From positions 124,001 through 188,000 of the forward strand of contig NZ_JAHVKO010000002.1 in assembly GCF_019800665.1 (NCBI RefSeq): DNA of 64,000 nt, in the 5' to 3' direction. This document shows positions 56,475 to 64,000 of this stretch, piece after piece. Source of the stretch: Microbulbifer agarilyticus. Its GTDB lineage: Bacteria; Pseudomonadota; Gammaproteobacteria; Pseudomonadales; Cellvibrionaceae. Both the position numbers and the translations under genes were made by a program. A model generated the notes under the pieces. That model had not been told where the DNA came from, searched no databases, and was given only the letters and a program-made list of their open reading frames with translations. Each line of letters opens with the position of its first letter. Position 1 is the stretch's first letter.

Positions 56475-59045
56475 TTAGAAGCTATTACCCAGCGAGAACT
56501 GGAATACTTCCACATCGTCGTCTTCGTTCTGCTCAAGCGCCTTCGACAGGCTGAAAGTGAGCGGGCCGAAGCCGGTGATCCAGGTCAGGCCCACACCGGC
56601 GGACACATTCAGGTTTTCCACCGCGATGTCATAACAGTTCAGCTGAGTCACCCCACAGCTGTTACTGAACACGTTACCCGCGTCGATAAAGAACGCGGAC
56701 TGCATGGAGCGCTGATCCTTAACGAAAGGAATCGGGAAAATCACTTCCGCACTACCTTCCACCAGGATGTTACCGCCGAAAGGCTGCGGGTTACGGCCAG
56801 TAGAAGTCGTAATCAACTCACCAGTATTCTGGTCGAGCAGGTAACAACTTTTGGTGACATTACCCTCGTCATCTACAGCACACGCAGTGGTTGAATAGAA
56901 TTCTGCAGGCGTGGAACGCGGCCCCAGGGTGTTGCGCTCGAAACCACGCACGGAGCCAAATCCACCGCCGTAGAAGTTTTCGAAGAACGGCAGCTCCTCG
57001 AGGTCACCATAGCCATCGGCGTAACCCAGGCGGGTACGCAGACGCAAGGTCAGATTTTTGGTCAGCGGGCGGAAGTACTGGCCGGTATAAATGAACTTGT
57101 AGTACTCAAGATCACCACCGGGCAACGCGATCTCAACAGATGCGCGCTGGGAGGCACCGCGGGTCGCCAGGATACCCCGGTTCAGAGTGGAGCGCGCATA
57201 GGAGCCCGTCACCGACCAGGTATCAAACTCGTCACCGTACAGGTCCACAAAACCGTCCAGATCGGTGTTCAGCAGGCTTTCATCCAGCGGCATGCTGAGA
57301 TCCAGTGCAACCCCATCCGCTACCGCTTGCTCCAGTTCTTCCAACACTATGGTTTGGTCGGACGCAAGAATATCGCTATCGATGCCGCTGATCGGACGCG
57401 GGCTGTCAATAATCTCCTGCACGGAGCTACTGCTCGTACTCAGCTCGAGATGGTTGAAACCAATATTCAGGCCGATGCGGGAAATTTCAGAAATCGGATA
57501 GCCGAAGCTCAAGCCTGCACCATAGGTCGTGGTGTTATAGCTCGACAGGTTAATCTCGGAGTAATCCCGCTCCTGATAGAAAATATTGAAACCACGGCTC
57601 ACGCCGTCCGGCGTGAAATAGGGATCGGTATAGGAGAAGTTCAGTACCGACTGATAGGTGGAGGTATTTACCGCAAAGCCAACAGACTTACCGGTGCCCA
57701 TCCAGTTGTTTTCCTGAACGTTGGCACCCAGTACCAGGCCGCTGCCCTGAGCGTAACCCACGGTGCCACCAATGGTACCGGAGGGCTGTTCCTCAACGGT
57801 GTATTCCACGTCGATCTGATCGGAAGTACCGGGAACCTCAGTGGTTTCTACCTGCACCTCTTTAAAGAAGCCGAGACGCTCCAGACGCACCTTGGACTGT
57901 TCGATGCGTGCGGAAGACGCAGAGGCCGCTTCCATCTGGCGCATCTCGCGACGCAACACATCATCCGAGGTGCGCGTATTTCCGCGGAAATTGATGCGGC
58001 GTACATAGGCACGCTTGCCCGGATCAATAAAGAAGGTGACCTTTACGGTCTTATCGTCTTCATTCGCTTCCGGCATACCATTCACCTCGGCGAAGGTGTA
58101 CCCCTCGTTGCCCAGGCGCTTGGTAATGTAATCGGAGGTGGTGGTCATCAACACCTGAGAAAAGGTCTGCCCTTTGCGCACCAGCAACAAACGGCGAATT
58201 TCCTCTTCGGAAACAACGGGGTCGCCCGCCAGCTCCACTTCAGAAACTGTATAGACGTCACCCTCACTGATATTTACCGTGATAAATACGCTTTGCTTGT
58301 CCGGGCTCAGGGAAACCTGGGTGGATTCGATCTTGAATTCCAGATAACCACGGTCGAGGTAATAAGACTCCAAACGCTCCAGGTCACCGGTAAGTTTCTC
58401 GCGGGAGTACTTGTCGTCACTATTCAGCCAGGACAACCAGCCGGTGGTTTGCAGCTCAAAAATTTCTGCCAGTTCATCGTCGGAAAACGCGCGGTTACCG
58501 ACAATATTGATGTGCTTGATCGCGGCGACGGAGCCCTCGTCCACAATAACTTTCAGCTCAACCTGGTTGCGTGGCAGCTCTTTCACTTCGGTGGTTACGC
58601 TGGCGCCATAGCGCCCCTGGGCCACATACTGACGCTCGAGTTCCTGGGCCAGGCCTTCGAGAGTCGCACGTTTGAAGATCTGCCCTTCCGCAAGACCGTT
58701 GTCATTCATACCCTTGAGCAGGTCTTCGGTCTTGATCGCCTTGTTACCGGTAATCTCAATCTTTGAAATCGCCGGGCGCTCACGCACGGTGATGACCAAT
58801 ACACCATTCTCACGGCCAATCTGGATATCCTGAAAATACCCGGTGCGGAACAATGCGCGCGTGGCACTCTGAATCTCCACGCTCTCAATCTCATCACCGA
58901 CCCGGACAGGCAGGGCCGCAAACACGGTACCCGCTGAAACCCGCTGCAATCCCTCAACGCGAATATCGTTGACCTCAAACGACTGGGCGTAAGCGGCAAT
59001 GGGCAGAGCTAGGCCGAGCGAAGCCGCTTTCAGGAAATTTTTCAT
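56475..59045 (-). CDS. bamA: Outer membrane protein assembly factor BamA
   Basis: Essential beta-barrel insertase of the outer membrane. A signal peptide (ending AYAQ) is followed by five POTRA domains (about 22-425; e.g. [20 protein letters not shown]) and a 16-strand barrel with the conserved loop-6 [13 protein letters not shown] and a C-terminal Phe (FSLGNSF). 856 residues, somewhat longer than E. coli (810), because the extracellular segment with [19 protein letters not shown] contains an inserted Cys pair. It is located between rseP and skp and is a classical sigma-E target elsewhere. Confidence 0.97.
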   Translation of the reverse strand: MKNFLKAASLGLALPIAAYAQSFEVNDIRVEGLQRVSAGTVFAALPVRVGDEIESVEIQSATRALFRTGYFQDIQIGRENGVLVITVRERPAISKIEITGNKAIKTEDLLKGMNDNGLAEGQIFKRATLEGLAQELERQYVAQGRYGASVTTEVKELPRNQVELKVIVDEGSVAAIKHINIVGNRAFSDDELAEIFELQTTGWLSWLNSDDKYSREKLTGDLERLESYYLDRGYLEFKIESTQVSLSPDKQSVFITVNISEGDVYTVSEVELAGDPVVSEEEIRRLLLVRKGQTFSQVLMTTTSDYITKRLGNEGYTFAEVNGMPEANEDDKTVKVTFFIDPGKRAYVRRINFRGNTRTSDDVLRREMRQMEAASASSARIEQSKVRLERLGFFKEVQVETTEVPGTSDQIDVEYTVEEQPSGTIGGTVGYAQGSGLVLGANVQENNWMGTGKSVGFAVNTSTYQSVLNFSYTDPYFTPDGVSRGFNIFYQERDYSEINLSSYNTTTYGAGLSFGYPISEISRIGLNIGFNHLELSTSSSSVQEIIDSPRPISGIDSDILASDQTIVLEELEQAVADGVALDLSMPLDESLLNTDLDGFVDLYGDEFDTWSVTGSYARSTLNRGILATRGASQRASVEIALPGGDLEYYKFIYTGQYFRPLTKNLTLRLRTRLGYADGYGDLEELPFFENFYGGGFGSVRGFERNTLGPRSTPAEFYSTTACAVDDEGNVTKSCYLLDQNTGELITTSTGRNPQPFGGNILVEGSAEVIFPIPFVKDQRSMQSAFFIDAGNVFSNSCGVTQLNCYDIAVENLNVSAGVGLTWITGFGPLTFSLSKALEQNEDDDVEVFQFSLGNSF

Positions 59046-59122
59046 CTACTAATTCCGAGTGTTTATTCGCAATTCCATGAGGGCGTAACGCCCAACTCAC
59101 TGGGATCAAGGTCCCTATCAGT

Positions 59123-59147
59123 CCACTTACCCCTGGGGTAAAAGTGG
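59123..59147. other. Stem-loop in the rseP-bamA spacer
   Basis: An inverted repeat ccacttacccc / ggggtaaaagtgg (11 paired bases with a small bulge, one-base centre) lies 77 bases upstream of bamA. It could be part of the bamA leader; no sigma-E promoter matching the ones at rpoE and rseA was found here. Confidence 0.35.
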
Positions 59148-59221
59148 CGCCTGACCGTCTTAAAAGCCCACCAAGAGGACCTTTGCCCTCAATGAGACCC
59201 GAGGTACAGGCAAAAAATTCA

Positions 59222-60580
59222 CTACAGGCGCAAAATGTCGTTATAAAGCGCCAGCGCCATGATACCGAGCACCATAGCCATACCTACCTGCAGACCAATC
59301 ATCTGCACTCTTTCCGAAACGGGCGACCCCTTAATCGCCTCAATACCGTAGTAGAGGAGATGACCGCCGTCGAGAACCGGGATCGGCAACAGGTTCAACA
59401 CACCGAGACTGATGCTCAACAGAGCAAGCAGTGACAGGAATGACTGCCAGCCCGCGTCCGCAGAAGTGCCGGCCACTTTAGCAATGGTGATAGGACCGCT
59501 CAAGTTGCGGGTAGAAAGTTCGCCAAACAGCAGTTTCTTCAAGCTGTTCAGGGTAAATACCGTCTTGCTCCAGGTCTCTTCCAGGCCCTTATTCAAAGCG
59601 CCCAATACACCGTAGTGATAACGTCGTACCCGCTCCTCGGGCCAGGATGCCGCAACCGGCAAGACGCCGATACGGCCTATTTTTTCGCCACCGTCTAACG
59701 TGACCTCGTCTGGCGTGATTGAAAACACCTGCTCCACACCATCGCGCAGCACCGTAACCGCGACCTGCTGCTCCGGACGCGCCTTGATATAGGTGGTCCA
59801 CTGCTCCCAATCACTGAAATCACGCCCATCGGTGGCGATAATTTCATCACCAGCCTCTAGACCACCCTTGGCCGCGGGACTGCCATCCACCACCTGGGCA
59901 AGCTGCATACTGACCTGCGGAATCCACAGTTTGACACCGACCTCGGCCAGGGGATCCGCGACCTCCTTACCCGCCAGCCAGCGGTCAATATCCGCATACA
60001 TGTGGTACTCCAGCGCAGAATCCGGATAGCGTACGGAGAACTTGATATCGCCTGAATCGCCCAGACGATTCGCCAAGCGCCAATTCAGCGCCTGCCACGT
60101 GGGGGTCGGGTGATCGTCGATCGCGATAATTTCCTGGCCTTCTTCCAGGCCCGCGTACGCAGCAAGGCTCCCCTGCTCCACATCGTCCACAATCGGGACG
60201 GGACCAGAGGTACCGCCCATAAACACGCCCCAGAAGAGCAAAATTGCCAGCAGGAAATTGGCGAGCGGGCCGGCAGCCGCAATCGCAATACGCTGCCACA
60301 CATTCTTGCGGTTGAAGGCCCCATCCAGGTCTTCCGGGGACACCGCACTTTCGCGCTCATCGAGAAACTTGACATAACCACCCAGGGGGATGGCGGATAC
60401 CGTAAATTCGGTGCCGTGCCGGTCATAGCGCGACACGAGTCGCTTGCCAAAGCCAATCGAGAAACGCAGTACCTTTACACCACACCAGCGCGCAACGATG
60501 AAGTGGCCAAACTCGTGAAAGCTCACCAGCACACCGAGAGCGACCAGCGCCCAGATTGCAGTTTGTAGAAAATCTAACAT
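59222..60580 (-). CDS. rseP: Site-2 protease RseP
   Basis: Membrane zinc protease of the S2P family that makes the second cut in RseA and so activates sigma E. The HExxH is H22-E23-F-G-H26 in helix 1; two PDZ domains lie in the periplasm (about 115-290; AYAGLEEGQEIIAIDDHPTP and AKGGLEAGDEIIATDGRD); the third zinc ligand lies in LLPIPVLDGGHLLYY. 452 residues. The substrate gene rseA is also in this window. Confidence 0.97.
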   Translation of the reverse strand: MLDFLQTAIWALVALGVLVSFHEFGHFIVARWCGVKVLRFSIGFGKRLVSRYDRHGTEFTVSAIPLGGYVKFLDERESAVSPEDLDGAFNRKNVWQRIAIAAAGPLANFLLAILLFWGVFMGGTSGPVPIVDDVEQGSLAAYAGLEEGQEIIAIDDHPTPTWQALNWRLANRLGDSGDIKFSVRYPDSALEYHMYADIDRWLAGKEVADPLAEVGVKLWIPQVSMQLAQVVDGSPAAKGGLEAGDEIIATDGRDFSDWEQWTTYIKARPEQQVAVTVLRDGVEQVFSITPDEVTLDGGEKIGRIGVLPVAASWPEERVRRYHYGVLGALNKGLEETWSKTVFTLNSLKKLLFGELSTRNLSGPITIAKVAGTSADAGWQSFLSLLALLSISLGVLNLLPIPVLDGGHLLYYGIEAIKGSPVSERVQMIGLQVGMAMVLGIMALALYNDILRL

Positions 60581-60662
60581 GGGGTCAGCTTACTATGATC
60601 TCGTTAATGGCTTACGCCCTTTATCTTATGCCCTACATGCCGGCCTACGGCTTCGCCATTCT

Positions 60663-61859
60663 TCAGGCGCCGCAGAGCTCTCCCAAAACCTGGTGAGCCT
60701 GCGCACGTGCCTCGCGATCAGCCTGTTCGACTGTCTCAAGGTCTTTCAGTTCAACCACGACAGTGGTCTCCATGACCTTTTCGATCAACTGTGCGATGCC
60801 GGTAAACGGGAGCTCCCCTGCCAGGAAAGCCTCCACAGCCACTTCGTTGGCCGCATTGAGGATAGTGGGCGCACTTCCACCCGCCAACATGGCCTCGCGC
60901 GCAAGACGCAGACACGGAAAACGCAACTCATCCGGCGCTTCAAAATCCAGCCGTCCGGCGCCGATCAGATCCAACGCGTTTACACCACTCTCCACCCGCT
61001 GGGGGAATGCCAGCGCGTGTGCGATGGGCGTACGCATGTCCGGGTTTCCCATCTGCGCCAGTAAGGAGCCATCGCGGTACTGCACCATGGAATGCACGAT
61101 ACTCTGCGGGTGCACGACCACCTGGATATCTTCCGGCACCGCGTGGAACAGGTAACAGGCTTCGATAAACTCCAGGCCTTTGTTCATCATGGTGGCGGAA
61201 TCTACCGAAATCTTCCGCCCCATGGACCAGTTGGGGTGATTACAGGCCTCGTCCGGCGTAACCCGATGCAAACTCTCAGGGTCCGCGGTGCGGAAAGGCC
61301 CGCCCGACCCAGTCAACAGGATACGCTCCACACCAGCCTCGCTGAGGCTATCACAGGGATACGGCAGACATTGAAAAATGGCGTTGTGCTCGCTGTCGAT
61401 CGGCAGTAGTGATGCATCACTTTCGACCAGGGCAGCCATAAACACCGGCCCCGCCATTACCAGCGACTCCTTGTTCGCCAGCAGGACCTTTTTGCCCGCC
61501 TGCACGGCGGCAAGTGTCGGGCGCAAACCAGCTGCGCCGACAATGGCCGCCATCACAATGGCAACCTCGGGATCTGACGCTACCTGACACAAACCGTCGG
61601 TGCCGCTCAGCACCTCGGTAGACAACTTCTCAGCCGCCAGAGTCGCGCGCAGCTGTGCAGCCTTCCCCTCTTCCAGCACCACCGCATAGCGTGGCACAAA
61701 GCGCCGACACTGCTGCGCCAGCTCTTCAATACGGTCACGCGCAGTCAGCGCATATACGGAATAATTTTCGGGGTGACGGGCGAGCACATCCAACGTACTC
61801 ACCCCGATGGAACCGGTGGACCCGAGCACACAGACAGATTGTGGGGTCATGGTTTGCAT
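60663..61859 (-). CDS. dxr: 1-deoxy-D-xylulose-5-phosphate reductoisomerase
   Basis: Second enzyme of the MEP isoprenoid pathway, NADPH-dependent, Mn/Mg-requiring. The NADPH motif [13 protein letters not shown] is near the start; [10 protein letters not shown] and the metal site in [13 protein letters not shown] and [17 protein letters not shown] follow. 398 residues. Lies between cdsA (30 bases) and rseP (82 bases), the usual order. Confidence 0.97.
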   Translation of the reverse strand: MQTMTPQSVCVLGSTGSIGVSTLDVLARHPENYSVYALTARDRIEELAQQCRRFVPRYAVVLEEGKAAQLRATLAAEKLSTEVLSGTDGLCQVASDPEVAIVMAAIVGAAGLRPTLAAVQAGKKVLLANKESLVMAGPVFMAALVESDASLLPIDSEHNAIFQCLPYPCDSLSEAGVERILLTGSGGPFRTADPESLHRVTPDEACNHPNWSMGRKISVDSATMMNKGLEFIEACYLFHAVPEDIQVVVHPQSIVHSMVQYRDGSLLAQMGNPDMRTPIAHALAFPQRVESGVNALDLIGAGRLDFEAPDELRFPCLRLAREAMLAGGSAPTILNAANEVAVEAFLAGELPFTGIAQLIEKVMETTVVVELKDLETVEQADREARAQAHQVLGELCGA

Positions 61860-61889
61860 GAAATCGAACTACCTCTGCGCCCAAGAAAT

Positions 61890-62735
61890 TCAGAGATACT
61901 TGGGCAATTCGCTGGCGAGCGCCGCCATAGTGAAAACCGGTAACGCCGCCGTGAGGCTATCCAATCGGTCAAGAATACCGCCATGCCCCGGCAAAATTCG
62001 GCTGCTGTCCTTAATGCCGCGGTGACGCTTGAACATACTTTCGACCAGGTCACCGATAACGGATGCGAGTGCCGTCACCAGTACACCGATGGTAAACAGT
62101 ACGGTATTTTTGGTCGGCAGATCGAACGCAACCGACACACCCAACGCGAGAACCAGACAGGCGGCAAGGCCACCGAAAAAACCTTCCCAGGATTTGCCCG
62201 GGCTCACCTCTCGCGCCAACTTATGCTTGCCGAACTTACGCCCGACAAAGTAGGCACCCACATCGGCGGCAACCACGACGGCCACCACAAACAGCACCAG
62301 CCAGGCGCCGTGTTCAAGCCCCTGCAAAATCACCACCGACAACCACGCGGGTACCAGCACTACCAGGCCAATTAACCCACGCGCCCAGCGGTTACCCCAC
62401 AACATGGCACTGGCCGGATAGCCCTGTACCCACAGGAACGCCAGCGCCCACCAGCCACAAGCCACCGCCAGAATCTGGCGTGCACGGTCGGTGTCGGGAG
62501 AGGAGAAATCAAAATCGAATACGTACTGTGCTGTCAGCACCAGTGCACCGCCCAAAGCGGCGAGAAAAACGAACCGCAGTGCGCGATTCAAGTTGGATAG
62601 GTTGGCCCACTCCCAGCCACCCAGCAGGATGACACCCGCAATTACAATGGAGAACCACTGCAATGGCACGAAGAACAGCAGCCCCAGGAAAAGAGCAACC
62701 AACACCAGCGCGGTAATTATTCTTTGTTTTAGCAC
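61890..62735 (-). CDS. cdsA: Phosphatidate cytidylyltransferase
   Basis: Makes CDP-diacylglycerol for phospholipid synthesis. About eight membrane helices; the CDS signature is MFKRHRGIKDSSRILPGHGGILDRLDSL (in part, containing the S-x-K-R ... K-D motif), preceded by GKSWEGFFGGL. 281 residues from a GTG at 62735 with AAGGG upstream; a longer frame would add 15 residues with no match. Confidence 0.95.
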   Translation of the reverse strand: MLKQRIITALVLVALFLGLLFFVPLQWFSIVIAGVILLGGWEWANLSNLNRALRFVFLAALGGALVLTAQYVFDFDFSSPDTDRARQILAVACGWWALAFLWVQGYPASAMLWGNRWARGLIGLVVLVPAWLSVVILQGLEHGAWLVLFVVAVVVAADVGAYFVGRKFGKHKLAREVSPGKSWEGFFGGLAACLVLALGVSVAFDLPTKNTVLFTIGVLVTALASVIGDLVESMFKRHRGIKDSSRILPGHGGILDRLDSLTAALPVFTMAALASELPKYL

Positions 62736-62800
62736 CGTTAAACCCTTAAAACCTTCTAATTTGCTAACCCGAATCCCCAAAACAGTCGGCCCCTGCCGAC

Positions 62801-63562
62801 TCAGGCCTGGGCTTCCAGCCCGTCCTCGCTGCGCCCACCGTAACGGCGGTCACGCTGGCGAAACGCATCCAGCGCCAAGTCAAGCGCCTCAACGTCGAAA
62901 TCCGGCCACAGCGTATCCGTGAAATAGAACTCGCTGTATGCCGCCTGCCACAAGATGAAGTTACTGATGCGCTGCTCGCCGCTGGAGCGAATCACCAGGT
63001 CCACCGCGGGCAGGTCCGACAACAGGATATGTGCACCGAGCGACGCCTCGTCGATAGAGTCAGGAGTACGCTCACCTCTCGCCACTTCCTCAGCTAGGGT
63101 CCGCGCAGCCTGCGCGATATCCCACTGACCACCGTAATCCGCGGCAATCACCAGGGTGCCGTTTTCGCCATCACGCGTGAGGCTTTCCGCCTCCACAATG
63201 GCACGCTGCACCCGGGGAGAGAAGCGGTCACGGCGACCGATCACACGCAGCTGAACACCCTGCTCCTGCATGCGCCGGGCTTCCCGGCGCAAATAGGAGT
63301 GGAACAGTGTCATCAGCAACTCCACCTCTTTTGGTGGCCGCTGCCAGTTCTCACTGGAAAAGGCGAACAGCGTGAGCACCTCAATCTGGCGCTCCTTACA
63401 AGCCTCAATCAGGTCTCGAATACGCTCGACACCCGCTTTATGACCGGCGGAAGGTGACAGGCCCCGACGCGCCGCCCAGCGGCCGTTTCCATCCATAATG
63501 ATGGCGACATGTCGCGGTCCCGCCTGCATATGTGTTGCCACACCAGTACCGCCGGCAGACAT
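62801..63562 (-). CDS. uppS: Undecaprenyl diphosphate synthase
   Basis: Makes the C55 lipid carrier for peptidoglycan and lipopolysaccharide. The catalytic Asp24 is in HVAIIMDGNGRWA; the conserved TLFAFSSENWQRP and the C-terminal DLVIRSSGEQRISNFILWQ (in part) are present. 253 residues. The ATG overlaps the frr stop by one base (TGATG), so translation is coupled. Confidence 0.97.
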   Translation of the reverse strand: MSAGGTGVATHMQAGPRHVAIIMDGNGRWAARRGLSPSAGHKAGVERIRDLIEACKERQIEVLTLFAFSSENWQRPPKEVELLMTLFHSYLRREARRMQEQGVQLRVIGRRDRFSPRVQRAIVEAESLTRDGENGTLVIAADYGGQWDIAQAARTLAEEVARGERTPDSIDEASLGAHILLSDLPAVDLVIRSSGEQRISNFILWQAAYSEFYFTDTLWPDFDVEALDLALDAFRQRDRRYGGRSEDGLEAQA

Positions 63563-64000
63563 CAGATTTCCATCAAGTCTTTTTCTTTTGCCGCCAGTGC
63601 CTTTTCCACCTCGGCAATGTACTTGTCGGTCAGCTTCTGGATCTCATCCGCTGCACGACGCTCGTCGTCCTCGGAGATTTCCTTGTCCTTAACCAGCGCC
63701 TTCACTTCTGCCAGCGCATCGCGACGGTTGTTGCGGATGGACACACGCGCGCTTTCCGCCTCACCTTTCGCCTGCTTGATGAAGTTTTTACGGGTTTCTT
63801 CGGTCAACATCGGCATCGGGATACGGATCACCGCACCGGCAGTAGCCGGGTTCAGACCGAGATCAGACTTCATAATGGCCTTTTCAATGTCTGGTACCAG
63901 GTTTTTCTCCCAGGGTGTTACAGACAAGGTACGCGCATCTTCAACGGTAACGTTGGCAACCTGAGAAAGAGGCGTGTCGGACCCGTAATAGGACACATGG
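63562..64000 (-). CDS. frr: Ribosome recycling factor, C-terminal part (cut by window edge)
   Basis: Splits post-termination ribosomes with EF-G. The visible 146 codons begin within the family's [23 protein letters not shown] stretch (in part) and end [10 protein letters not shown]; helices with [16 protein letters not shown] and [11 protein letters not shown] are typical. About 40 N-terminal residues lie beyond base 64000. It heads, in this window, the frr-uppS-cdsA-dxr-rseP-bamA cluster. Confidence 0.96.
   Translation of the reverse strand, partial: HVSYYGSDTPLSQVANVTVEDARTLSVTPWEKNLVPDIEKAIMKSDLGLNPATAGAVIRIPMPMLTEETRKNFIKQAKGEAESARVSIRNNRRDALAEVKALVKDKEISEDDERRAADEIQKLTDKYIAEVEKALAAKEKDLMEI

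Noticed and set aside
57327..58766. 479-codon + strand frame antisense to bamA
   Set aside because: Shadow of the POTRA region of bamA; no recognisable domain.
59046..59221. Sigma-E promoter before bamA
   Set aside because: No AACTT-N16/17-TCTGA-like pair was found in this spacer, although bamA is a sigma-E target in other species.

Overview
The window reads as a typical chromosome segment of a marine gammaproteobacterium close to Pseudomonas/Cellvibrionales, most likely Microbulbifer-like. This is inferred from Pseudomonas-style gene order (relA-cysM-barA; nadB-rpoE-rseABC-mucD-lepA-lepB-rnc-era-recO; dsbC-hom-thrC-recJ; frr-uppS-cdsA-dxr-rseP-bamA-skp-lpxD-fabZ-lpxA-lpxB-rnhB) combined with moderate-to-high GC. 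No rRNA, tRNA, IS element, prophage or CRISPR array was seen. The two edge genes, relA and frr, are cut by the window ends.

Layout. 1-4.5 kb: relA (partial), cysM and the hybrid kinase barA/gacS. 4.5-18.9 kb: recO, era, rnc, a DUF4845 protein, lepB, lepA and the periplasmic protease mucD; then a murein-peptide pair (mpaA and an L-Ala-D/L-Glu epimerase) set between mucD and the rpoE-rseA-rseB-rseC envelope-stress operon; then nadB. Sigma-E-like promoters lie before both rpoE and rseA, and a terminator-like palindrome lies inside the start of rseB. 18.9-24.4 kb: ygfX/sdhE, ygfZ, two overlapping uracil-DNA-glycosylase-fold genes, an esterase-like phytase-family protein, yajQ and yaeQ. 24.5-27.6 kb: lemA, two TPM-domain proteins and a membrane-tethered PDZ protein.

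28-33.4 kb is the most accessory-looking part: an unrecognised two-TM envelope protein coupled to a HupE/UreJ-family membrane protein, then, on the opposite strand, an outer-membrane beta-barrel and an exported metallo-beta-lactamase-fold hydrolase. This is the best candidate for something undescribed.

33.7-49 kb: lysS, prfB (with its programmed frameshift) and a nested palindromic repeat between them; cueR; a small lipoprotein; a LysE and an EamA exporter; recJ, thrC, hom, dsbC; then rplS, trmD, rimM, rpsP and ffh. 49-64 kb: a CcsA-like protein, a CorC/HlyC-type CBS protein, and the long minus-strand envelope-biogenesis cluster rnhB to frr, which joins lipid A, fatty-acid, outer-membrane-protein, isoprenoid and phospholipid synthesis.

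Functionally the window is dominated by envelope construction and surveillance: BamA, Skp, LpxA/B/D, FabZ, RseP, RseA/B/C, sigma E, MucD, LepB and DsbC are all here, so one genomic stretch carries most of the sigma-E sensing cascade together with many of its usual targets.
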